Part shown: piece by piece, positions 33,833-41,698 of the stretch
Layout: each line of letters opens with the position of its first letter
How positions within the stretch are numbered: the stretch's first letter is position 1
From: Egicoccus halophilus
GTDB taxonomy: Bacteria; Actinomycetota; Nitriliruptoria; Nitriliruptorales; Nitriliruptoraceae
Length of the DNA: 64,000 bases
Assembly: GCF_004300825.1 (NCBI RefSeq)
Contig: NZ_CP036250.1
Coordinates: 3,111,001-3,175,000 of the forward strand
Direction: 5' to 3'
Made by a program: the position numbers and the translations under genes
Notes under the pieces: model-generated
Databases searched by the model: none
Told to the model about the DNA's origin: nothing
What the model saw: the letters and a program-made list of their open reading frames with translations, nothing else

Positions 33833-34761
33833 GCGCGAACCCGACGGCGCTCGCGGCGCCGGACCGCATCCCGACGACGCGGCCCTGCACGCCCACCTCG
33901 ACGACGACCTGTCCCCGTCCGACGAGGCGGTGGTGCTGCCGACGGCCGGGCAGGTGTCCGACGGCGCCTTCGACGAGCGGCACCTGCGGCGGGCGATCCG
34001 GCGCACGCTGCTGCGCACGGCCGTCGACGCGCTCGGGCTGCTGTGGTCGGTGCAGCGGGCCGTCGGCGCGCGCGTGCAACCGTTGGGGTGGCTGGCGACA
34101 CGCCTGGGTCCGATCGGCGTCACGGTCGACAACGGTGCGGCCGCTGTCGACGACACTGCGCGAGCGCGACGGCACGCCGCTGGCGAGGGACCAGCGATCG
34201 TCGTTGCCCGAGTTCGATCCGCAACGACTGGGCGAGGGCACGGCCGTGACCGTGCTCCTGCGCTGGCCCGAGGGCATCGCCGCCGAGGAGGCGCAGCACC
34301 TGGCGACCCCCGAAGAGCGCACGGCCCTGCTGTGGGTGGGGGTTCCGCCTGCCGGCTCGCCGCCGGACGCGCTCTTCGACCCGACGCTGGGCTACCGCGC
34401 CTGCGGAACCCTCCCGGGCTTCCTGTTGGAGCGTTCGAACCGGATCGGGTCGTTCGGTGGCGACGGGTTCCGCGTCCCGGAGGTGGCGGGCAACGGGGTC
34501 ACCCACGCGCTGGCCGAGGTCCGACACGCCACCACCAACCTCGCGGAAGCACCGACGATCGACGGCATCGCCGACGTCGGCGTGTTCGCGGACCTGCAGG
34601 CGACCGCCGACGCGTTCGCGAGCGAGGACCCGCAGGTCGACGGTCTCGTCGTCACGGGCCCCAGCGACGCGGTCACCGAACTGGTGGACGCCCCCGGTGC
34701 CGACGCCGTCCACCTGCTGGAGGTCGACTTCGACCGCGGCGCCCCGGAACCGTGCGGCTGA
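33825..34761 (+). pseudogene. Unknown protein, frameshifted
   Basis: ATG 33825 has GGAGGGC upstream and opens a frame with strong GC3 bias (MSEREPDGARG ...) to about 34110. From about 34135 the bias and protein-like sequence continue in the next frame (VRPLSTTLRERDGTPLARDQ ...) to TGA at 34761. The 937-base span is one more than a multiple of three, which fits a single-base insertion between about 34100 and 34140. Joined, it would encode about 312 residues: an acidic N-terminus, an amphipathic Arg/Leu-rich middle, and a soluble C-terminal domain. No family recognised. Position after a sigma-like fragment would suit an anti-sigma gene, but no zinc-finger or membrane signature supports that. 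Confidence 0.55.
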
Positions 34762-34797
34762 CCGCCCCCGGAGCATGTTGCCGACGCCCGTTCGACG

Positions 34798-34830
34798 CGT
34801 CGTGCCCCGGCCCCGAGCCGGGGCACGACG
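34798..34830. terminator. 14-bp bidirectional hairpin, repeat copy B
   Basis: CGTCGTGCCCCGGC (34798-34811) pairs perfectly with 34817-34830, 5-base loop. It lies between convergent genes (stop 34761 and stop 34846) and can serve both. It belongs to the same 44-bp element as 33574-33617; 38 of 44 positions agree. Confidence 0.75.
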
Positions 34831-34845
34831 TCGAGTTCCCGCCGG

Positions 34846-35622
34846 TCAACCGTCGCCGAACGGCACCAGCACACGGTCGGCCGCCTGCTGCAGGTCGTCG
34901 AGGTCGACGTCGACCTCGACCTGTTCGTCGAGGTCGTAGGCCGGCCACCGGACGGTGAACACGAGCGCTTCCTCGCCCTCGTCGGGCGCCGGCGACGTCC
35001 ACAGGTGCTGTTCCCAGGACTCGTCGTCGCCCATGCCCTGGTGTCCCGTCAGGGTCGGCTCCTCGGGCTGTTCGCCCGCCGCAGTGGCCAGCAGGTCGTC
35101 GACGGTGGCGGCGACGCGACCGTCGGGATGCTGGAGCGCCACGCGCAGCACCGTGTCGGGTATGTCGTCCTCGGAGGTCGGCGGCTCCTCGCCCGTGACG
35201 TCCATCGGCCCGCCCGGGCCCTGTTGGAGGTCGCGCCCGCCGGCGTCGGGGTCCCACCGGACCTGCACCTCCAGGTCGGCGCCCTCTCGGTGCATGGTGA
35301 TCGACGTCAACGCGACGACCACGTCCTCCGCCTCGACCACGGCCGGTTCGAACGCCACCGGCGCGCCGATCTCCGCGCTCGGTGGCCCGAGCGCCATCGT
35401 CTCGTCGTCGGTGCCAGGAGGTGGGTCGGTGTCGCCGGGCGAACCTTCCTCCTCCACTACCACGCCCTCGTCCGGTGTCCCCTGGTCCGGCGACGCCGGC
35501 GGCTCCCCGCCGACGTCGGGTTCTTCGCCCGCCGTCGGTGTCGGCGTGTCGGTCGTGTCGTCGGTGTCGCAGCCGGCGAGCACGAGCGTTCCAGCGGCCG
35601 CGAGCAGCACGGCGCGTCGCAT
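34846..35622 (-). CDS. Secreted lipoprotein, unknown
   Basis: 258 residues from ATG 35622. A lipoprotein signal peptide ends in the lipobox LVLAGC with Cys at about residue 18. About 60 residues of Thr/Pro/Asp/Glu-rich linker follow, then a soluble domain (about 80-258) with strands such as VVVALTSITMHREGADLEVQ and FTVRWPAYDLDEQVEVDVDL. The pattern suggests a small beta-rich extracytoplasmic domain. No family recognised. GGGGGAG precedes the start. Confidence 0.8.
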   Translation of the reverse strand: MRRAVLLAAAGTLVLAGCDTDDTTDTPTPTAGEEPDVGGEPPASPDQGTPDEGVVVEEEGSPGDTDPPPGTDDETMALGPPSAEIGAPVAFEPAVVEAEDVVVALTSITMHREGADLEVQVRWDPDAGGRDLQQGPGGPMDVTGEEPPTSEDDIPDTVLRVALQHPDGRVAATVDDLLATAAGEQPEEPTLTGHQGMGDDESWEQHLWTSPAPDEGEEALVFTVRWPAYDLDEQVEVDVDLDDLQQAADRVLVPFGDG

Positions 35623-36102
35623 GAAGGCTCCCCCTTCGCGTTCCCTTCGACCGTAGGAGGGACTGGTTCCCGCGGCGCCGGAAGGCCCTCCACGATCGGG
35701 TCACCGCCCGAGACAGCGAACGCGCTCGGCGCACGTCACCGCTGGACGAGGCAGCGCGGTGGCGTCGATCGGGCCGCCGTGTCCGACGTCGTCACCGCGT
35801 CGTAGTCGCCGGCCCTCTCGGCCGCGAGCGCCGGAGCCGGGCTTCTGCGCGACGGCGGGACGCGTGCCGCACGGCGTTCCGAGAGCGCCGACCCCGCGCG
35901 GGGGCCGACCGCTGACCGCGGCTTCGACTGAGCAGAGACCGACCCGAACATGGCCTCGATTCTCGATGGCCAGGTCCGGCTGATCGAGTGCCGGAGCCGA
36001 CCGGCTGTGGATCAGGCGGACAACGTTCCACAACCCCGGGCAGCACACACCGGCCCGCTCGCATCGACGGGATCGGGCAGGTCCGCCGCGCGGGCCGGCG
36101 CC
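35623..36102. other. 480-bp gap without a recognised gene
   Basis: Lies between the start of the lipoprotein gene and the stop of the PPR-like gene, both on the minus strand. Open frames here lack ribosome sites and protein-like composition. It presumably holds the lipoprotein promoter and the end of the PPR transcript. No hairpin stronger than a few pairs was found. Confidence 0.5.
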
Positions 36103-38235
36103 TCAGTCGCCGCTGGAACGGAGCTCGTCGTCCTCGGCGGGCGTGGGCGCAGCACCGGCGGAGGCGGACGCGTCTCCGGCCGTCGAGGAGTCGTTGGACG
36201 CGTCGTCGGCCGCCGGTCCCTCGGCAGACCCGTCGTCAGCGGCCTCCGCCGCCGCCTCGACCGCCGGCGCCTGCTCCGACACGGGCGTGTCCGCTCCCGG
36301 CGCGGGATCGGGCGTCGCCGGCTCGGTGCCGCCGGGCTCGGACGCCACCGACGCCGCGTGGCCGGAGGACGACGAGTCGTGCTCGGACGGGGCCGGTGGG
36401 GCCGGCGCCTCGGTCGCCTCGGCCGCCGCGATCGCGTGCGGCGCCTCGGGCTTCTCGAAGCGGTCGGCCGGATCGGCGACCACCAGGACCTCTCCCCCGG
36501 TCACCGGCTCCGACGCGCCGGCGTCCGCGTCCGCAATCGGCTCCGTCGCACCGGCGTCCGTGGCCGGCTCCGACGCATCCGCGTCCGCAGCCTGGTCCGA
36601 CGCACCGGCGTCCGCGTCCGCAGCCTGGTCCGCGGCACCGGCATCAGCCGCCTGGTCGGCGGACGAGTCCGGGGCGGACTCGTCCGACTCGCCGTCTTCG
36701 GGCAGGCGGCGCTTGGTCTCGCCCGAGGCCCACTCGAGCGCCTTCTGGTGGCGCTCGTCGGGCGTGATCTCCGCGGCGACCATACGGGCGTAGACGGCGC
36801 GGGCCGGCTCGGCCTGTCCCTTGCGGGCGTGCGCCCACATCAGCTCGCGGTAGGTCGGCTCGTCGACGGCCACCCCGGCGTCCCCGAGGGATGCGAGCAG
36901 GTCGTCGGCGGTGGCAAGGTCCCCGCCCCGGATCAGCGTGCCGAGCAGCTTGGACGCATCCGCGCTGGTCGGGACGATCTTCTTCGACAGCATGTGCTGG
37001 AGCAGGGCGATGGCCTCGTCGGCGCGCTTGGCGGCGACCAACCCGTTGAGCAGCGAGCCGTAGTGGCGTCCGTGGGTGAGGGTGCCCGACGCACGCAGGC
37101 GTTCGAGCAGCTCACGGGCCTCGTCGAGGCGCTTGGCCCGCACGAGGCGCTCGACCAGGTCGCGGGCGGTGCGGCGGTCGGCCGGCACGCCGTTGGCGGT
37201 CACGACCTCGAACAGCATCAGTCCGGTGTCGAGCTCGCCGGCCTGCAGGTGACGGCCGATGATGTCGGCGGCCTTCTGCGGCGGCACCGGCACCCCGAGG
37301 ATCAGCATCCAGTCGAGCACGCCGCTGGCGGCGGCGACCCGGTTCGCGGCCAGCGACACGTCGATCAGACCCTCGAGGTTCTCTCCCGAGGGGATGCGCC
37401 CGTCCGCGGCCAGCGCCAACGCGACCGACCAGGCACCGTCGACGTCGCCCGCGGCGATGCGGGCACGCAGCACGGCGTTGCGGTGGAAGCTCGACGGTCG
37501 GCTGCCGGCCTCCTCCATGGCCACGAGCGCGCGGTCGGCGGCCTCGGCGTCGCCGGCCTTGGCGTGGGCGAGCAGCAGTTCGGTGTGTACGTCACCGGGG
37601 AGGTCGACGCCGGCCTCGGACAGGCGCTCGAGCAGCTCCAGGGCCCGGTCGGTGTGCCCGGCCCGGGCCATCATCGCCACCAGCTCGGTCGACAGCCGCG
37701 GCGAGGGTGCCCGTCCGACCTGCAGCATGAGATCGACGACGGTGCGGGTGTCCTTGATGGCCCGCCGGTCGAGGCAGTCGCGCAGCAGACGTTCGTAGTC
37801 GGCGTCCGCGGCGAGCTGCCCACGCTGTGACATCTGCCGGACGACGGCCCGGGCGGCCGGGTACCGACCGGCGGCAAGGTAGATCTGCAGCACCGCGGGC
37901 GCATGGTCGGCGTCGGGTTCGACGTTCTCGCGGTGCAGCTCGTCGAGCGTCGCGAGCGCCTCGTCGGTGCGGCCGGCGCGTCCCGTGGCGATGGCGACGT
38001 CCCAGCGGGTGGCGCCCTCGACGGCGATCCCGGCGGCCTGCATCGCGGTCAGGATCTCCCCGGCACCCGCGAGGTCGCGGGCGTCGAGGTGGGCCTTGAG
38101 CAACAGGCGGTAGTGGCCCTCGCCCGGCATCACGTCGCGTTGCTGCATCGAGGCGAACACCTGGCGCATCATGCGCAGGTCGCCGGAGAACCGGCGCATC
38201 GCGTCGAGGTAGCGGTCGTTGGTCTCGGACGTCAT
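36103..38235 (-). CDS. Pentatricopeptide (PPR)-type repeat protein with acidic tail
   Basis: 710 residues. Residues 5-494 divide without gap into fourteen units of exactly 35 residues (DNA 36754-38223). Each has two helices: hydrophobic positions 6-7 and 10, usually Gly/Ala around 12-14, Ala at about 19, a hydrophobic/Met at 26, Gly near 30 and often Pro at 32-34. That period and the loop between helix B and the next helix A match PPR repeats better than TPR (34) or Sel1 (36 or more). The last ~215 residues are Ala/Asp/Glu/Ser-rich with a repeated ADQAADA theme, probably disordered. ATG 38235 follows AGGAGG by 7 bases. PPR proteins bind RNA in organelles and are rare in bacteria. The bases-specifying positions here are mostly non-canonical, so no target can be read. 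It neighbours RNase Z (divergent). Confidence 0.85.
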   Translation of the reverse strand: MTSETNDRYLDAMRRFSGDLRMMRQVFASMQQRDVMPGEGHYRLLLKAHLDARDLAGAGEILTAMQAAGIAVEGATRWDVAIATGRAGRTDEALATLDELHRENVEPDADHAPAVLQIYLAAGRYPAARAVVRQMSQRGQLAADADYERLLRDCLDRRAIKDTRTVVDLMLQVGRAPSPRLSTELVAMMARAGHTDRALELLERLSEAGVDLPGDVHTELLLAHAKAGDAEAADRALVAMEEAGSRPSSFHRNAVLRARIAAGDVDGAWSVALALAADGRIPSGENLEGLIDVSLAANRVAAASGVLDWMLILGVPVPPQKAADIIGRHLQAGELDTGLMLFEVVTANGVPADRRTARDLVERLVRAKRLDEARELLERLRASGTLTHGRHYGSLLNGLVAAKRADEAIALLQHMLSKKIVPTSADASKLLGTLIRGGDLATADDLLASLGDAGVAVDEPTYRELMWAHARKGQAEPARAVYARMVAAEITPDERHQKALEWASGETKRRLPEDGESDESAPDSSADQAADAGAADQAADADAGASDQAADADASEPATDAGATEPIADADAGASEPVTGGEVLVVADPADRFEKPEAPHAIAAAEATEAPAPPAPSEHDSSSSGHAASVASEPGGTEPATPDPAPGADTPVSEQAPAVEAAAEAADDGSAEGPAADDASNDSSTAGDASASAGAAPTPAEDDELRSSGD

Positions 38236-38514
38236 CGCTCGACCTCCTCGCGCCACGAGCCGGGACGCAGAGATCGTGCGGGTCGTCCCCCACGAGTCGC
38301 GTGCCCCCGTCTACGGGCTGCGCACCTCCCCACGTGCGCTGTGGCCAGCCGACCATCGGCCGGGCCACGGACCGTAGCGGGTCACGGACGACGACGTGCG
38401 CCCGTCGACGCCCACAGCGCACCCCGCGTCCGGTCGGTCTCACGTACCGGCACTGACTACGGTCGCGGCCCGACCGGCCGCCGCGACGCGGTGGCCGCGG
38501 CCGAGGGAGCCAGG

Positions 38515-39435
38515 ATGTCGACCCGCCAACTGGTGGTGCTGGGGACCGCGAGCCAGGTCCCGACCCGAACCCGCAACCACAACGGCCATGTGTTGCTGTG
38601 GGACGAGCTCGGGATCCTGTTCGATCCGGGTGAGGGCACCCAGCGGCAGCTCACGCATGCCGGCCTGCCGGTGTCCCGCATCGACCACGTCTGCATCACC
38701 CACGCCCACGGCGACCACTGCCTGGGGTTGCCCGGCGTGCTGCAGCGGCGGGCGCTCGACGGGCTGAGCGCACCGGTGACCGTGCACCATCCTCGCCCCG
38801 CCGCGGACACGATCGCCCGGCTGCGTGACGCGACCCCGTACGAGGCCACCGCACCGGTGGTGCTGCGCGGCGTCGAGCTCGCGTCCACCGCGCCGCTGGA
38901 CCTCGGGCCGGTGACGCTGCGGGCCGCACCGCTCGAGCACGGTGAGCCGGCCGTGGGGTGGCGCATCGACGAGCCCGACGGCTGGCGGGCGGACCCGGAG
39001 CTCCTGGCCGCCGCGCGCGTGCCCGGCCCGCTGCGGCGCGAACTGCTGCGCGAGGGTCGGGTCGAGGTGGACGGACGCATGGTCCGGCGCGAGGAGGTGG
39101 CGGTGCCGCGTCCCGGACAGTCGATGGCGTTCGTGATGGACACGCGCGACTGCGACGGGGCCCGCGAGCTCGCGGCGGGCGTGGACCTACTGGTGATCGA
39201 GGCCACGTTCCTCGACGACCAGCGGGCACTCGCCGAGGAGGTGGGGCACCTCACCGCCACCCAGGCGGCCCGCATCGGGGCGGAGTGCGGAGCGCGCCGG
39301 GTGGTGCTGACCCACTTCTCGCAACGCTACCCGGACCTGACCGAGCACCTCGCGCAGGCCCGGGCCGCGGCGCCGGGTCTGGACATCCACGTCGCCGCCG
39401 ACCTCGACCGCGTCGACGTCCCGCCCCGCCGCTGA
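38515..39435 (+). CDS. rnz: Ribonuclease Z
   Basis: tRNA 3'-end endonuclease of the metallo-beta-lactamase superfamily. 306 residues with FDPGEGTQRQL, metal motif THAHGDHCLGLPG, FVMDTRD and the final HFSQRY (LTHFSQRYPD), all typical of short-form tRNase Z. ATG 38515 follows GAGGGAG. About 280 bases separate it from the divergent PPR-like gene; weak TACGGT -10-like sequences face both ways (38458-38463 on plus, 38376-38371 on minus). Confidence 0.95.
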   Translation: MSTRQLVVLGTASQVPTRTRNHNGHVLLWDELGILFDPGEGTQRQLTHAGLPVSRIDHVCITHAHGDHCLGLPGVLQRRALDGLSAPVTVHHPRPAADTIARLRDATPYEATAPVVLRGVELASTAPLDLGPVTLRAAPLEHGEPAVGWRIDEPDGWRADPELLAAARVPGPLRRELLREGRVEVDGRMVRREEVAVPRPGQSMAFVMDTRDCDGARELAAGVDLLVIEATFLDDQRALAEEVGHLTATQAARIGAECGARRVVLTHFSQRYPDLTEHLAQARAAAPGLDIHVAADLDRVDVPPRR

Positions 39436-39440
39436 GGACA

Positions 39441-39494
39441 CCGCCGCTGCTGACCAGTCCGGGGAACGGGCCCCGCCGCTGCTGACCAGTCCGG
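39441..39494. repeat. 22-bp direct repeat after rnz
   Basis: CCGCCGCTGCTGACCAGTCC plus GG occurs at 39441-39462 and again identically at 39473-39494, a 32-base period. It lies between the convergent ends of rnz and dapB. No function known. Confidence 0.85.
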
Positions 39495-39549
39495 CACCCC
39501 GCCGTCCGCTCCCCCGCTCGCGTAGCGAGAGGAAGCAGCGGCAACGAAT

Positions 39550-40335
39550 TCAGAGCACGTGTTCGAGGCCGACGACGAGGCCGTCGAGGGAGGCGACCTT
39601 GCGGCAGCCGAGCAGGACGCCGGGCATGAACGAGGTGCGGTCGATGGAGTCGTGCCGCAGGGTCAGGGTCTGTCCGGTGCCGCCGAAGATGACCTCCTCG
39701 TGCGCGACCAGGCCGGGCAGCCGCACCGAGTGGACGCGCACGTCGGCGTGGGCGGCGCCGCGGGCGCCGGGGTGACGGTCGTCACCGAGCGGCGCGTCGG
39801 GGATCTCGGCGCGGGCGTCGGCGATGAGCTCGGCGGTGCGCAGCGCGGTGCCGGAGGGGGCGTCGACCTTGCGGTCGTGGTGCAGCTCGATGATCTCGAC
39901 GTGCGGGAGGTACCTGGCGGCCTCGGCGGCGAACTGCATCAGCAGGACGGCGCCGATGGCGAAGTTCGGGGCGATCAGCGCGTTGGCGGGGCGGGCCTCG
40001 GCGAGTTCGCGCGCGACCGTGAGATCGGCCTCGTCGATGCCGGTGGCGCCGACGACGGCGTGCAGGTCGTGTTCGAGCAGCCAGCGCAGGTTCGCGCCGA
40101 CCGCGGACGGCCCGGTGAACTCGACGACCACCTCGGCTCCGGCGTCGACCAGCGCGTCGAGGTCCCCGGCGAGGGTGAGGTCGGTGTCCACGCCGGTGGC
40201 CTCGCGTACGGCGACGCCCGCGTGGTGGGGGTCGACCGCGGCGACCAGTTCGAGGTCGTCCGCTGCGGCCACGGCACGGCAGACCTCGGCGCCCATGCGG
40301 CCCGCTGCCCCCACGACACCCACCCGGATGGTCAC
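39550..40335 (-). CDS. dapB: 4-hydroxy-tetrahydrodipicolinate reductase
   Basis: NAD(P)H-dependent reductase after DapA. 261 residues. Nucleotide-binding VGVVGAAGRMG at the start, VEFTGPSAVGAN, catalytic region ELHHDRKVDAPSGTA (His-His and Lys), and a C-terminal GGTGQTLTLRHDS. GTG 40335 follows AGGAG. Same strand and close to the M16 peptidase, pnp and rpsO genes, the usual actinobacterial order. Confidence 0.97.
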   Translation of the reverse strand: MTIRVGVVGAAGRMGAEVCRAVAAADDLELVAAVDPHHAGVAVREATGVDTDLTLAGDLDALVDAGAEVVVEFTGPSAVGANLRWLLEHDLHAVVGATGIDEADLTVARELAEARPANALIAPNFAIGAVLLMQFAAEAARYLPHVEIIELHHDRKVDAPSGTALRTAELIADARAEIPDAPLGDDRHPGARGAAHADVRVHSVRLPGLVAHEEVIFGGTGQTLTLRHDSIDRTSFMPGVLLGCRKVASLDGLVVGLEHVL

Positions 40336-40372
40336 GTCCTGCTCCTCGTCGCTCGGCGGCGCAGCCTAGGTG

Positions 40373-41635
40373 TCAGGCGACGGCGGCGGCGAAGCGGTCG
40401 GTCTCCCCGACGTCGAACGGGCCGACCACGGCGAGGTCGCGCGGTTGCTGCAGCACCCGGGCGGCGACCCGGCGGACGTCGTCGGCGGTGACCGCACCGA
40501 TGCGCAGCAGGGCGTCGTCGACGGTGACGATGTCGGCCCCGGTGGCGATCTGCTTGCCCAGACGCGACATCCTCGAGCCGGAGTCCTCGAGGGAGAGGAC
40601 CGTCCCGCCGGTCAGCGCACCCTTGGCCCGTTCGACCTCGGCGGCGGTCACCTCGTCGGCGACGACGTCGAGCTGTTCGCGCAGGACCTGCAGCGCCTCG
40701 TCGACCTTTGCCGGGGCGGTGCCGACGTAGGCGCCGAACAACCCGCCGTCGGTGTACGACGAGGTGTAGCTGTAGGTGGAGTAGGCCAGGCCGCGGACCT
40801 CGCGGATCTCCTGGAACAGCCGCGACGACATGCCGCCACCGAGCAGCGTGTTGAGCACCCGCAGCGCCCAGCGGTCCTCGTCGCGGTGGGCCAGGCCGGG
40901 GACACCCAGGACCACGTGGGCCTGCTCGGTCGGGCGGTGACGGACGCGCACCTGGCCACGACCGAACTCGCGCGGGGCCACGCGCGCGGGCCGGGCACCG
41001 CCGGGACGATGCAGGTCACCGAGCAGTTCGTCGGTGAGCCGGACCACCGCGTCGTGGTCGACGTTGCCGGCGGCGGCGACGGTGAGGTTGTGCGGCCGGT
41101 AGGTCTGGCGGTAGTAGCCGTCGACGGTGTCGCGGGTCATGCGGGTGATCGAGTCGGCGCTGCCGAGGGTCTCCAGGGCCAGCGGGTGCGTCCCAAGGAC
41201 GACCTCGGAGAAGTCGGAGTGCACCAGGTCGTCGGGGGTGTCGACGTGGATGTCGATCTCGCTGAGCACGACCTGGCGTTCGGCCTCGACGTCGGCCTCG
41301 GCGTTGGTGGCGTCGACGACCATGTCGGCGAGCACGTCGAACGCCAGCGGCAGGTCCTGGTCGAGCACGCGCGCGTAGAAGCAGGTCAGCTCCTTGGAGG
41401 TGAACGCGTTCATCTCCCCGCCGACGGCGTCGAGGGCCTCGGCGATGTCGCGGGCGCTGCGCCGGGACGTGCCCTTGAACAGCAGGTGTTCGAGGAAGTG
41501 GGAGCACCCGGCCTGCTCGCCGGTCTCGTCGCGGGAGCCGACGCCGATCCACAGGCCGAGCGTCGCGGAGCGGACGGCCGGCATGTGCTCGGTGACGACG
41601 GTGATGCCGGAGTCGAGCTGGGTCAGCTGGTGCAC
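40373..41635 (-). CDS. M16 family zinc metallopeptidase
   Basis: 420-residue pitrilysin/mitochondrial processing peptidase-type protein. The inverted zinc motif HFLEH (about residues 46-50) sits in AGCSHFLEHLLFKGT, with the distal Glu ligand in the region EVDVEAERQVVLSEI. The C-terminal half contains GGGMSSRLFQEIREVRGLAYS, the conserved RxxxGLAYS block. Single polypeptide with both halves. GTG 41635 after AAGGA. Conserved next to pnp in Gram-positive bacteria. Substrate unknown. Confidence 0.93.
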   Translation of the reverse strand: MHQLTQLDSGITVVTEHMPAVRSATLGLWIGVGSRDETGEQAGCSHFLEHLLFKGTSRRSARDIAEALDAVGGEMNAFTSKELTCFYARVLDQDLPLAFDVLADMVVDATNAEADVEAERQVVLSEIDIHVDTPDDLVHSDFSEVVLGTHPLALETLGSADSITRMTRDTVDGYYRQTYRPHNLTVAAAGNVDHDAVVRLTDELLGDLHRPGGARPARVAPREFGRGQVRVRHRPTEQAHVVLGVPGLAHRDEDRWALRVLNTLLGGGMSSRLFQEIREVRGLAYSTYSYTSSYTDGGLFGAYVGTAPAKVDEALQVLREQLDVVADEVTAAEVERAKGALTGGTVLSLEDSGSRMSRLGKQIATGADIVTVDDALLRIGAVTADDVRRVAARVLQQPRDLAVVGPFDVGETDRFAAAVA

Positions 41636-41653
41636 GGCAGGTCCTTCATGCAG

Positions 41654-41683
41654 GCGGCCCCCCGGAATGTCCCGAGGGGCCGC
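41654..41683 (-). terminator. Hairpin after pnp
   Basis: GCGGCCCC (41654-41661) pairs with GGGGCCGC (41676-41683); the 14-base interior can pair further. It starts 16 bases past the pnp stop and overlaps the ribosome-site region of the M16 gene, so read-through or attenuation is possible. Confidence 0.55.
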
Positions 41684-41698
41684 CGCTGGTTCGGCTGG

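Noticed and set aside
35701-36048. A 115-codon minus-strand frame in the 480-bp gap
   Set aside because: No ribosome site, weak codon bias and no recognisable protein features; reported as a gap instead.
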